A stretch of DNA of 64,000 nt from Thiodiazotropha sp040507225 (lineage in GTDB: Bacteria > Pseudomonadota > Gammaproteobacteria > Chromatiales > Chromatiaceae), in contig JBEVVG010000005.1 in the NCBI GenBank assembly GCA_040507225.1, forward strand, positions 133,929-197,928, in the 5' to 3' direction. Of the stretch, positions 46,550-55,439 are shown one piece after another. The notes beneath the pieces are model-generated. The model ran no database searches, was not told the DNA's origin, and saw only the letters and a program-made list of their open reading frames with translations. Each line of letters starts with the position of its first letter. Position 1 is the first letter of the stretch. The position numbers and the translations under genes were made by a program.

Positions 46550-47452
46550 TCAGTGGAAGGGCACGCCCAGCAGGGTTTGAATTGCCACCGAGGTAGCGGC
46601 GGCTCGGTTGTCCACCTGGATCTTCGGGTAGATCTGCTCCAGGTGTTTGTTCACGGTGCGCGGGCTGAGGGAGAGAATCTCGCCGATCTCCTTGTTGGTC
46701 TTGCCGTGGGCAACCCACAGCAGTACCTCCGCCTCGCGCTTGGTGATGGGCAGCATCGCCTCGAGCTTTTCCGTGTCCATCAACCGCTCCTGGGTGACGA
46801 TGCGGACCAGGTGCTCTTCCTGGCTGATCTGTTTGAAGTAGCTCAGGGTGATGGGTTTCTGCCGGGTATGGATGACCCGTTCATCCCCGGTTTTCTGTGC
46901 GAGCCATTCACGGATCTGGGACTGCATTTCCTGATCGAGGGTCTTGGGGTCGATGCCGTGTCGCACCAGCAGGTCCTGGGTCTCCGGGGTCGCCCACAAC
47001 AGCCGGCCTTCCGGGTTGACCGCCATCACGTACTGGCGTGCCTCGTCCAGGGCGATGCGCGCGTTGTTGATCAGGTTGGCGTTGTTGAGATGCAGGCTAA
47101 TGCGAGCGAGCAGTTCCTCGGGCTTGATCGGCTTACTGATGTAATCGGTGCCGCCGTGTTCGAAGGCCTTGACGATGTGCTCCACCTCGGTCAGTCCGGT
47201 CATGAAGATGATCGGGGTCAAAGGCAGTGAATGGCGCATCCGCTGACAGCATTCGAAACCGTCCATCACCGGCATCATCGCATCCATCAGCACCACGTGC
47301 GGTTTGATCTGCGCGACGATGTCCAGGGCCTGCTGGCCGTTGAGCGAAACCAGCACGGTGAACCCCGCCTGGTTGAGGGCGGTGTTGATCATGCCCAGTG
47401 AGTCGGGCGAATCGTCCACGACGAGGACAATGGGGTTGTTGTTATCCAGCAT
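46550..47452 (-). CDS. LuxR/FixJ-type response regulator paired with the NCS1-kinase chimera
   Basis: A 300-residue regulator. The receiver has Asp13-Asp14, Asp57 (LMDAMMP) and Lys107 (SKPI). A middle PAS-like part (about 140-225: YVMAVNPEGRLLWATPETQ) is an unusual addition. The C-terminal LuxR helix-turn-helix (about 233-295) has LPITKREAEVLLWVAHGKTNKEIGEIL, shortened here by design of this note to its core TNKEIGEILSLSPRTVNKH. Its start overlaps the kinase gene by 11 bases, so the two form one system that probably controls the divergent urea genes. Confidence 0.92.
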   Translation of the reverse strand: MLDNNNPIVLVVDDSPDSLGMINTALNQAGFTVLVSLNGQQALDIVAQIKPHVVLMDAMMPVMDGFECCQRMRHSLPLTPIIFMTGLTEVEHIVKAFEHGGTDYISKPIKPEELLARISLHLNNANLINNARIALDEARQYVMAVNPEGRLLWATPETQDLLVRHGIDPKTLDQEMQSQIREWLAQKTGDERVIHTRQKPITLSYFKQISQEEHLVRIVTQERLMDTEKLEAMLPITKREAEVLLWVAHGKTNKEIGEILSLSPRTVNKHLEQIYPKIQVDNRAAATSVAIQTLLGVPFH

Positions 47453-50400
47453 CTTGCGGTGTCAGGCCTTTCACGGTTTGGATGAGTCCTTCGAAATCGC
47501 ACTGTTCCGCTCTCGATCTGAGATGGGATAGCAGTCTGGGGTCGATGTTGCTCTGCTCCAGTTGCTCCAGTGACTCCATCACGCCGCTGAGATAGCCAAT
47601 TTTCGCCAGGGAGACGAGTTTGTCCAGATCGGCGTGGTCCGGGCGTTCGATCCGCTCGTTGTGTTCGGGGGACATCCCGGTCTCCGGGACAGGCGGCGCC
47701 GGCCGCTCATGGGTCCACTGCAGATTCAGGCTGCCGCCGATCTTTTCAAGCAGATTTTCCAGGCGGATCGGCTTGATCAGGTAGGCGTCGTGCAGGTTGC
47801 GGTTGAGTTCCTCCCGATGATTCTCGATCGCGTTGCCCGAGATCATGATGATCGGGGTGTTGACGCCCCGGTCGCGCAGTTTACCGGCGAGTTCCCAACC
47901 ATTGGTGACCGGCATCGAGATGTCCAGAAGGAAAAGGTCGAAGTCCGTTTCATCAGTCAACTGGAGGGCGAACTCGGCGTTGTGTGCTTCGAGCACCTCG
48001 AAGCCGAGCGGTATCAGAAACTCGCTGACCAGCGCACGGTGCATGGGTTCGTCGTCCACCACCAGGATCTTGTGACGCGGACCGGCATAACCGGTGATGC
48101 GCTCCGGGTTCGGCGGGAGCGTTTGGGGACTGCGCACGATCGGCAACATCATGGTCAGGGTGAAGATGCTGCCCTGACCTGGCTCACTTCGCAGGGCGAT
48201 GTCACCGCCCATCAGGTTGCTCAACAGGCGGCTGATGGTCAGCCCCAGACCGGTACCGCTGACCAGTTGGGTCTCCTTGCCGCGGATCCGTTCAAACGGA
48301 CTGAAGATGCGCTCCTGGTGCTCCGGACCGATGCCGACGCCACTGTCGCTGACCACGAACTTGGCCACTTCATTGCGGTAGCTCACCTGCAGTGAAACCC
48401 AGCCCTCCTGGGTGAATTTAACCGCGTTGGAAAGCAGGTTCATGAGGATCTGACGCAGACGTTTTTCATCCGTGAGCACGTAGGCAGGCAGTTCGCTGAG
48501 GCAGGAGTAACGGAACTCCAGATTCTTCGCCCGGGCCTGGATGGTGAACATCTCCACCAGTTGATCGATCAGTGCCCGGGGTGAGACCGGGTCCCGATGC
48601 AGGTCGATGCGCCGCGCCTCGATCTTGGAGATCTCCAGTAATCCCTCGATGACATCGGCGAGGTGCTCCCCGCTGCGCAGGATCACCGAGGCGCCACGTT
48701 GCCCGGATTTGGGCAGCTCGGCATCGTTTTTCAGCAACTGGGCGTAACCGAGGATGGTGTTCAGGGGGGTGCGCAGTTCATGGCTGACACCCGAGAGGTA
48801 ACGGCTCTTTGCGGTGTTGGCGCTCACCGCGGCTTCCTTGGCTTCCTGCAGTTTCTGGTAAGTGCGTTCATGCGCGGCCATCTCCCGGCTCAGCTGCTCG
48901 GTGCGGTTCTGCGACTCCTCCAGGGCCTTGCGGCGGCTGTTCTGGGCCAGCACGTAGAGCCAGATCAATACCCCGGTAACGATCATCAGCAGGAAGAAGG
49001 TCTTCCACAAAGCGGCATCGACCAGGGCCTGGGTCTGGGGTGAATCCGCATTCCCGGACACCGACACCAGGGCGAACAGACCGGCGATCAGCAGTGCGGT
49101 GAGAAACAGAATGGTCAGGAAGTGGCTCACCATACCGTGCATCCGCTGTACCAGGGACTTGGGCAGCAAAAGGCTCAGCGCATGTTCGGTCTGCACCTGC
49201 AGATGGGCCTCGGGACGACAGCGGTCGTTGCAGCTCGAATCCAGGGAACAGCACAGGGAACAGATGCTGTTTTGATAGGCCGGGCAGTGGGTCATGTCCT
49301 CGGCTTCGAAAGGGTTCTCGCAGATGATGCAGCGCTGCTCGGTGACCCCGGGATCGGGCGTCTCCTCCCGCGCCAGGTAGTAACGGCCTTGGGTCAGCCA
49401 GGCGATCAGCGGCGCGGTGAGGAAAGGCGTGAACAGGGCTATGAAAGGGGACAGGGCCTTGAAGGTATCGCCAAACAGTCCGAGTTGTCCGCTGATGCCG
49501 ATCATCGAGGCGATGAGCATCGAACCGACGCCCACCGGGTTGATGTCGTAGAGGTGGCCGCGTTTGAATTCGATCTGTCGCGGCCGCAGCTTGAGCCAGC
49601 GGTTGAGAGTCAGGTCCGCCACCAGGGCGCCGATCCACGCCAGCACCAGCGGGGAATAGGTGATGAGAATGCTCTCGAAGGCGGTGTACAGGCCCAGTTC
49701 CATCAGCAGCAGGGCGATGATGACGTTGAAGAACAGCCATACCACGCGCCCCGGGTGACTGTGGGTCAGGCGGGAAAAGAAATTGGACCAGGCGAGGGAG
49801 CCGGCATAGGCATTGGTCACGTTGATCTTGAGCTGGGAGATGATGACGAAGGTGCCGACCAGCGCCAGGGCCAGGTCCGGGTTGTGGGTGATGTAGCTGT
49901 ACGCCACCAGGTACATGTGGGCCGGGTCGTCGGCCAGATCCGGGGCCACCCCCTGCTGCAGCGCCATCACTGCGAGAAATGAACCGGCGAGAAGCTTGAT
50001 CACCCCGAACAGGGTCCAGCCGGGCCCGGAAAGAATCAGCGCGGTCCACCACTTGGCGTCCTGTTGATTCTGCCTGGGGAGAAAACGCAGATAGTCGACC
50101 TGCTCCCCGTTTTGCGCCATCAACGGAAAGATCACTGCGGCGGCGGCGCCGAACAGCAGCAGGTTGAAGCCGGAGTCGCCGGTTGTCTGGAAGCCGCGAA
50201 ATTCGGTCCACTCCGAGAGGGTCTCGGCATGGTGGATGAAGATGATCAGCAGCGGGGCGATCTGCAGAATGATCCAGATCGGCTGGGTCCAGAGCTGAAA
50301 ATGGCTGATCCGGCTGATGCCGTGGATGACCACCGGAATCACCACCAGGGCGCTGATCACGTAGGCCCAGGAGAGGGGGATGTCGAACATCAGGTTCAAC

Positions 50401-50819
50401 GCCATGGACATGATGGCCGCTTCCAGGGCGAAGAAGATGAAGGTGAACGAGGCATAGATCAGGGACGACAGGGTGGAGCCGATGTAACCGAAGCCGGCGC
50501 CCCGGGTGAGCAGGTCGATGTCCAGACCCGAGCGGGCGGCGTGATAGCAGATCGGCAGGCCGAACAGGAAGATCAGGGCGCATACCACCAGGATCGCCCA
50601 CAGGGAGTTGGTGAAGCCGTATTGCAGGGTGATTGCTCCGCCAATCGCTTCCAGGGCGAGAAACGAAACGATACCCAGGGCGGTGTTGGCGATGCGCACA
50701 TCCGACCACTTGCGGGCCCGCCGTGCGGTATAGCGCAGCGCGAAATCCTCCAGGGTCTCATTGGCGACCCACTGGTTATAGCGCCTCCGGGTCGGAATGA
50801 TGCGGGGTTCGGCTGGCAC
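47442..50819 (-). CDS. NCS1-type transporter fused to a hybrid histidine kinase
   Basis: A 1,125-residue chimera. Residues 30-480 form a full set of about 12 membrane spans of the NCS1 (cytosine/uracil/allantoin permease) family, including RGAGFGYIGSTLSSLIYASF. Residues 497-534 are a Cys cluster (nine Cys, with CIIC, CSLCC and CNDRC) that could bind zinc or Fe-S. Two more spans follow (566-590, 606-625). The kinase has His680 (SGVSHELRTPL), NLLSNAVKF and GTGLGLTIS, then a receiver with Asp966. A short helical C-terminal part follows. The GTG start has AGGAG 8 bases upstream. It is divergent from urtA, so urea or a related nitrogen compound is the likely signal. Confidence 0.9.
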   Translation of the reverse strand: MPAEPRIIPTRRRYNQWVANETLEDFALRYTARRARKWSDVRIANTALGIVSFLALEAIGGAITLQYGFTNSLWAILVVCALIFLFGLPICYHAARSGLDIDLLTRGAGFGYIGSTLSSLIYASFTFIFFALEAAIMSMALNLMFDIPLSWAYVISALVVIPVVIHGISRISHFQLWTQPIWIILQIAPLLIIFIHHAETLSEWTEFRGFQTTGDSGFNLLLFGAAAAVIFPLMAQNGEQVDYLRFLPRQNQQDAKWWTALILSGPGWTLFGVIKLLAGSFLAVMALQQGVAPDLADDPAHMYLVAYSYITHNPDLALALVGTFVIISQLKINVTNAYAGSLAWSNFFSRLTHSHPGRVVWLFFNVIIALLLMELGLYTAFESILITYSPLVLAWIGALVADLTLNRWLKLRPRQIEFKRGHLYDINPVGVGSMLIASMIGISGQLGLFGDTFKALSPFIALFTPFLTAPLIAWLTQGRYYLAREETPDPGVTEQRCIICENPFEAEDMTHCPAYQNSICSLCCSLDSSCNDRCRPEAHLQVQTEHALSLLLPKSLVQRMHGMVSHFLTILFLTALLIAGLFALVSVSGNADSPQTQALVDAALWKTFFLLMIVTGVLIWLYVLAQNSRRKALEESQNRTEQLSREMAAHERTYQKLQEAKEAAVSANTAKSRYLSGVSHELRTPLNTILGYAQLLKNDAELPKSGQRGASVILRSGEHLADVIEGLLEISKIEARRIDLHRDPVSPRALIDQLVEMFTIQARAKNLEFRYSCLSELPAYVLTDEKRLRQILMNLLSNAVKFTQEGWVSLQVSYRNEVAKFVVSDSGVGIGPEHQERIFSPFERIRGKETQLVSGTGLGLTISRLLSNLMGGDIALRSEPGQGSIFTLTMMLPIVRSPQTLPPNPERITGYAGPRHKILVVDDEPMHRALVSEFLIPLGFEVLEAHNAEFALQLTDETDFDLFLLDISMPVTNGWELAGKLRDRGVNTPIIMISGNAIENHREELNRNLHDAYLIKPIRLENLLEKIGGSLNLQWTHERPAPPVPETGMSPEHNERIERPDHADLDKLVSLAKIGYLSGVMESLEQLEQSNIDPRLLSHLRSRAEQCDFEGLIQTVKGLTPQDAG

Positions 50820-51190
50820 CGGAGCGGCTCTCCTGGGGGACGGTCAGTGGTGATCGGTGTCCCGCTATCATAGCAGCCTGAATGGGACGGCACATGCGCG
50901 AATCGGCGCAGCTTAGCAGTGCCATTTCCCTGTTCGAGGCAGGGACAGCCGGCCCTGGATGGCTGACCGGGATGGGGCTGGCAGAGATAAAACCGTGCTT
51001 TGCAGGGACATCATGCCATGGGGGTCGATCCACCTGGAACGGTATACGTCATTTGACGTATGCCGGGGGGTGCTTCTCCGAATAGTGGGGCAAACCGCTA
51101 CCGGGCAACATCAGCCTACGCGAATCGTCATGGCCTCCGCATCCGGCGGGGGTGATCACCGATTAGGACTAAAACCCTGGAGCATTCCTG
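50820..51190. other. Divergent regulatory region between the NCS1-kinase gene and urtA
   Basis: No gene is seen. A perfect dyad lies at 51044-51061 (listed separately). I found no consensus sigma-54 promoter and no NtrC-type site here, unlike the nitrate operon. The GTG of the kinase gene and the ATG of urtA face away from each other, so both promoters should lie in this stretch. Confidence 0.6.
51044..51061. promoter_or_regulatory. Candidate operator dyad upstream of urtA
   Basis: ATACGTCA-TT-TGACGTAT is a perfect 8-bp inverted repeat with a 2-base centre, 130 bases before urtA. Symmetric sites of this size fit a dimeric regulator such as the LuxR-type protein at 46550-47452, but that link is inferred from position only. 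Confidence 0.55.
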
Positions 51191-52486
51191 ATGAAAAAAA
51201 CCCTACTCAAGAAGATCCTTCTACCGACCGCCCTGGCGGCCGCAACCCTGGGAGCCGGCGTCGTTCACGCCGCGGACACCATCAAGGTGGGCATCCTGCA
51301 CTCCCTGTCCGGCACCATGGCCATCAGTGAGACCACCCTGAAGGACACCATGCTGATGCTGATAGAGGAACAGAACGCCAAAGGCGGCGTACTCGGCAAG
51401 CAACTCGAGGCCGTGGTGGTGGATCCGGCTTCCGACTGGCCTCTGTTTGCGGAAAAGGCGCGTGAGCTGCTGAGCAAGCACAAGGTCGCGGCGATCTTCG
51501 GTAACTGGACCTCGGTGTCACGTAAATCGGTACTGCCGGTGGTCGAGGAACTCAACGGTCTGCTCTTCTACCCGGTTCAGTACGAAGCGGAAGAGTCCTC
51601 CGCAAACGTGTTCTATACCGGTGCCGCGCCCAACCAGCAGGCGATTCCCGCAGTGGATTACCTGATGAACGATGTAGGTGTGGAGCGCTGGGTGCTGGCG
51701 GGTACCGACTATGTTTATCCCCGTACCACCAACAAGATTCTCGAAGCCTATCTGAAGGCCAAGGGCGTGTCCGACAAGGACATCATGATCAACTACACCC
51801 CCTTCGGTCACTCCGACTGGCAATCGATCGTCTCGGATATCAAAAAGTTCGGTTCCGCCGGCAAGAAGACTGCGGTGGTCTCCACCATCAACGGCGACGC
51901 CAACGTACCGTTCTACAAAGAGCTGGGCAACCAGGGTATCTCCGCCGAGGACATCCCGGTGGTGGCTTTCTCCGTGGGTGAAGAGGAGCTCTCCGGTATC
52001 GACACCAAACCCCTGGTCGGCCATCTGGCTGCCTGGAACTACTTCATGAGCGTGGACAACGAATCGAACGCTGAATTCATCGACAGCTGGCACAAGTTCA
52101 TCAAGAACGACAAGCGGGTGACCAACGATCCCATGGAAGCCCACTACATCGGTTTCAACATGTGGGTGAAAGCGGTGGAGAAAGCCGGCAGCACCGATCC
52201 GGACGCGGTCAAGGATGCGATCATCGGCGTGGCCGTTCCCAACCTCAGCGGCGGTTACTCCGCGATGATGCCCAACCATCACATCACCAAACCGGTGCTG
52301 ATCGGCGAGATCCAGGAAGATGGTCAGTTCGCAGTGGTCTGGGAGACTTCCGGTCTGGTGGCGGGCGATGCCTGGTCCGACTTCCTGCCCGGTTCCAAGG
52401 ACATCATCTCAGACTGGCGCGCACCGCTTTCCTGCGGTAACTACAACGTCAAGAGCGGCAAGTGCTCGGGTCAGAACTACGAATGA
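51191..52486 (+). CDS. urtA: Urea ABC transporter substrate-binding protein UrtA
   Basis: A 431-residue periplasmic binding protein of the branched-chain amino acid transporter class. A Sec signal peptide ends near VVHAAD. Family blocks are KVGILHSLSGTMAISE, NAKGGVLGKQLEAVVVDPAS, FPYP-like LLFYPVQYEAEESS, and FSVGEEEL. The C-terminus WRAPLSCGNYNVKSGKC is typical of this group. It is first in the urea uptake operon; the 257-base gap to urtB holds repeats. Confidence 0.94.
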   Translation: MKKTLLKKILLPTALAAATLGAGVVHAADTIKVGILHSLSGTMAISETTLKDTMLMLIEEQNAKGGVLGKQLEAVVVDPASDWPLFAEKARELLSKHKVAAIFGNWTSVSRKSVLPVVEELNGLLFYPVQYEAEESSANVFYTGAAPNQQAIPAVDYLMNDVGVERWVLAGTDYVYPRTTNKILEAYLKAKGVSDKDIMINYTPFGHSDWQSIVSDIKKFGSAGKKTAVVSTINGDANVPFYKELGNQGISAEDIPVVAFSVGEEELSGIDTKPLVGHLAAWNYFMSVDNESNAEFIDSWHKFIKNDKRVTNDPMEAHYIGFNMWVKAVEKAGSTDPDAVKDAIIGVAVPNLSGGYSAMMPNHHITKPVLIGEIQEDGQFAVVWETSGLVAGDAWSDFLPGSKDIISDWRAPLSCGNYNVKSGKCSGQNYE

Positions 52487-52511
52487 GTTGAACCCTCTTC
52501 GTAGACGCTCG

Positions 52512-52720
52512 TAGCCCGGGCGGAGCAAAGCGGAGTCCGGGCTGCAGCGATGCACAACACGATCGTCCCGGGTTCCGTTCCGCTCCACCCGGGCTGCCTT
52601 TGTCTCTCGTTCCCACGCTCTGCGTGGGAACGCAGACCAGGGGTTGGGCGAGACCCCCAAGCTGTGGAAACACCCTGCGGCATGGACAGTCATTCCCTCG
52701 CTCCGCGCGGGAACGAGAAA
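52512..52720. repeat. Palindromic repeats between urtA and urtB
   Basis: An AGCCCGGGCGGAG...CTCCACCCGGGCT pair with arms near 52512-52545 and 52565-52597 is followed by a CTCGTTCCCACGCTCTGCGTGGGAACG palindrome at about 52608-52635. A diverged inverted half (CTCCGCGCGGGAACGAG) lies near 52700-52717. They separate the binding protein gene from the membrane part genes, as the hairpins do at nrtA-nrtB. Confidence 0.78.
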
Positions 52721-52743
52721 ACGAGCACATAGAGTTGATTCCG

Positions 52744-54357
52744 ATGTTGAAACACGCCTGTATCACCCGCTCTCTGGGCCTGCTGTTGGCCATCCTGTGG
52801 ATGCTTCCCTCAGTTGCCTCGGCGGATTCCAGCGACAGCCTGAATCGTGTTGCCGAACTGTTGGCATCGAAGCGTTTCAACGACAAGTACCAGGCAGTCG
52901 ACCTGCTTGCGGAGCAGGGTGACGGGAAGGCTCGGGCCTGGCTCGACGCACTGCTCAACAACCGGATGTTCCTGCTCAGAAAAGACAAACGCGTGGTGAT
53001 CACTGACAAGGCTGCCGGTGAGGTCAGCGATGCGACAACCGGCCAGTCCCTGGGCAACCTGAAGAAAAGCGCACTCAAGAAAATTACTCTGAACAACCGG
53101 ATGCGGGTGCAGATCCGGGCCGCTCTGGCGGTCCTGGATATCCGCAATCCCGATCCCGCAAAACGGCTTACCGCGGTCGAGCAGATGCTCGACCGGCCGG
53201 AGAAGCAGCATGCGGAACTGCTCAAGCCCCTGGTCGGTCAGGAGACCGATGCCGGGGTTCGTGAGGCAATGGAGATCGTCATCGCCCTGGCTGGACTGAG
53301 TTCCGACGACAAGGCGGAACGGATTGCCTCGGTGGAGGTGCTGGACGGCAATCTGCATCCGGCGGTCCGCAACGGCCTGCAACGCCTGTTGAAGGATACC
53401 AAGGACGCGGAATTCGCCAGTGTCATCGAGCAGACCCTCAAGGGCATCCAGGCAAAGCGGGATTTCTACAGCTTTATCGAAAACCTGTTTTTCGGCCTGA
53501 GCCTCGGCTCGGTACTGGTTCTGGCGGCGATTGGCCTGGCCATCACCTTTGGGGTCATGGGGGTCATCAACATGGCCCACGGGGAACTGATCATGATCGG
53601 CGCCTATACCACCTATGTCATCCAGCAGCTGATGCCGGAGTACATTGGCGCCTCGGTGCTGATTGCCATACCCGCCGCCTTCCTGGTCTCCGCCCTGGTG
53701 GGGATCGCCATCGAGCGGGGGGTGATCCGATTTCTCTACGGCCGACCTCTGGAGACCCTGCTGGCCACCTTCGGTATCAGCCTGATCCTCCAGCAGGCGG
53801 TGCGTTCCATCTTCTCTCCGCTCAACCGCAGTGTCGAAACCCCGTCCTGGATGAGTGGCGTGCTGGAGATCAACAGTGCCCTGTCCCTCACCTACAACCG
53901 GCTCTATATCATCCTTTTCTCACTGCTGGTGTTCGCGGTCCTCTACCTGATCCTGAAGAAGACCACCCTCGGCCTGCAGGTGCGGGCGGTTTCCCAGAAC
54001 CGACAGATGGCCCGCGCCATGGGGGTGCGCTCCGAGTGGGTTGACGCAATGACCTTCGGTCTCGGTTCCGGCATCGCGGGGGTCGCGGGTGTGGCCCTGA
54101 GCCAACTCACCAACGTGGGACCCAACCTGGGTCAGGCCTACATCATCGACAGTTTCATGGTGGTGGTGTTCGGCGGTGTGGGTAATCTCTGGGGCACCCT
54201 GGTCAGCGGCATGTCCCTGGGCGTGGTGAACAAGTTTCTCGAACCCTGGGCCGGTGCGGTGCTGGCCAAGATCCTGGTGCTGATCTTCATCATTCTCTTT
54301 GTTCAAAAATGGCCCCGGGGACTGTTCCCGCAGAAAGGCCGCGCGGCGGAAGGCTGA
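52744..54357 (+). CDS. urtB: Urea ABC transporter permease UrtB
   Basis: A 537-residue permease of the LivH type with a long periplasmic N-terminal domain. A signal peptide (LGLLLAILWMLPSVASA) is followed by a roughly 230-residue helical part with HEAT-like character, then the membrane core (about eight spans) with MGVINMAHGELIMIGAYTT and FGVGNLWG-like motifs. Proteobacterial UrtB proteins often have this extension. ATG 52744 is chosen because the upstream frame is repeat sequence. urtC follows after 2 bases. Confidence 0.93.
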   Translation: MLKHACITRSLGLLLAILWMLPSVASADSSDSLNRVAELLASKRFNDKYQAVDLLAEQGDGKARAWLDALLNNRMFLLRKDKRVVITDKAAGEVSDATTGQSLGNLKKSALKKITLNNRMRVQIRAALAVLDIRNPDPAKRLTAVEQMLDRPEKQHAELLKPLVGQETDAGVREAMEIVIALAGLSSDDKAERIASVEVLDGNLHPAVRNGLQRLLKDTKDAEFASVIEQTLKGIQAKRDFYSFIENLFFGLSLGSVLVLAAIGLAITFGVMGVINMAHGELIMIGAYTTYVIQQLMPEYIGASVLIAIPAAFLVSALVGIAIERGVIRFLYGRPLETLLATFGISLILQQAVRSIFSPLNRSVETPSWMSGVLEINSALSLTYNRLYIILFSLLVFAVLYLILKKTTLGLQVRAVSQNRQMARAMGVRSEWVDAMTFGLGSGIAGVAGVALSQLTNVGPNLGQAYIIDSFMVVVFGGVGNLWGTLVSGMSLGVVNKFLEPWAGAVLAKILVLIFIILFVQKWPRGLFPQKGRAAEG

Positions 54358-54359
54358 TC

Positions 54360-55439
54360 ATGAAGTGGTTGACAAGCGATCGTGGTGGATTGGTTTTCCT
54401 CGGCCTGCTGGTGGCGTTGACCGTCATCGTACCGGTGCTGAACCTGGCGGTGCCTGAGGGCAGCGCCCTGCATGTCTCCACCTATACGGTGACCCTGCTG
54501 GGTAAGTACCTCGCCTATGCCTTGCTGGCGATGGCGGTGGATCTGGCCTGGGGCTACCTGGGCATACTCAGTCTGGGTCACGGGGCCTTCTTCGCCCTGG
54601 GCGGTTATGCCATGGGCATGTACCTGATGCGTCAGATCGGCGAGCGGGGCGTGTATGGCAACCCGGAGCTGCCCGATTTCATGGTGTTCCTCAACTGGGA
54701 CAGCCTGCCCTGGTTCTGGTATGGCTTCGACATGTTCTGGTTCGCTGCGCTGATGGTGCTGCTGGTGCCGGGACTGCTGGCCTTCGTGTTTGGCTGGCTG
54801 GCATTCCGTTCCCGGGTGACCGGAGTCTACCTCTCGATCATCACCCAGGCCCTGACCTATGCCCTGATGCTGGCCTTTTTCCGTAACGAGATGGGCTTCG
54901 GCGGAAACAACGGGCTGACCGATTTCAAAGACATCCTCGGCTTCAACCTGCAGGACGATAGCACCCGGGTGGGTCTGTTCGTCGCCACAGCCCTGTTTCT
55001 CGCGCTGGGCTATCTGGCCTGCCGGGCGATCGTCAGTTCACGCCTCGGCCGGGTGGCGGTGGCGATTCGCGACGCGGAGAACCGTACCCGTTTCGTCGGC
55101 TACCGGGTGGAGCGGGTCAAACTTGCGGTGTTCACCTTCTCGGCGGTGCTCGCGGGGATTGCCGGGGCGCTTTACGTGCCCCAGGTCGGGATCATCAACC
55201 CCGGTGAATTCGCGCCCCTGAACTCTATCGAGATCGTCATCTGGGTGGCGGTGGGCGGACGCGCCACACTCTACGGCGCGGCCCTCGGCGCGTTCATGGT
55301 CAACTACGGCAAGAGCTATCTGACCGCCGCCCTGCCGGAGGTCTGGCTGTTTGCCCTGGGTGCGATGTTCGTGCTGGTCACTGTGTTCCTGCCCCGAGGG
55401 GTGGTGGGACTTCTCAAACGCAGTAAGGGAGAAGGTTGA
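54360..55439 (+). CDS. urtC: Urea ABC transporter permease UrtC
   Basis: A 359-residue LivM-type permease with about ten spans. The block YLGILSLGHGAFFALGGYAMG is characteristic, with later AVAIRDAENRTRFVGYRVE and PQVGIINPGEFAPLNSIE. The ATG at 54360 is just after the urtB stop. The last base of its stop is the first base of the urtD start, giving coupled translation. Confidence 0.94.
   Translation: MKWLTSDRGGLVFLGLLVALTVIVPVLNLAVPEGSALHVSTYTVTLLGKYLAYALLAMAVDLAWGYLGILSLGHGAFFALGGYAMGMYLMRQIGERGVYGNPELPDFMVFLNWDSLPWFWYGFDMFWFAALMVLLVPGLLAFVFGWLAFRSRVTGVYLSIITQALTYALMLAFFRNEMGFGGNNGLTDFKDILGFNLQDDSTRVGLFVATALFLALGYLACRAIVSSRLGRVAVAIRDAENRTRFVGYRVERVKLAVFTFSAVLAGIAGALYVPQVGIINPGEFAPLNSIEIVIWVAVGGRATLYGAALGAFMVNYGKSYLTAALPEVWLFALGAMFVLVTVFLPRGVVGLLKRSKGEG

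Noticed and set aside
46527..46718. N-terminal extension of the ACP phosphodiesterase frame
   Set aside because: It overlaps the LuxR-type regulator, and the family begins at the Met at 46526.
48868..50709. A 613-codon minus-strand frame in another phase of the NCS1-kinase gene
   Set aside because: It lacks membrane spans and motifs, while the other phase gives a complete transporter and kinase.
52600..52743. Upstream extension of the urtB frame
   Set aside because: It reads through a palindromic repeat, and a good signal peptide starts at 52744.
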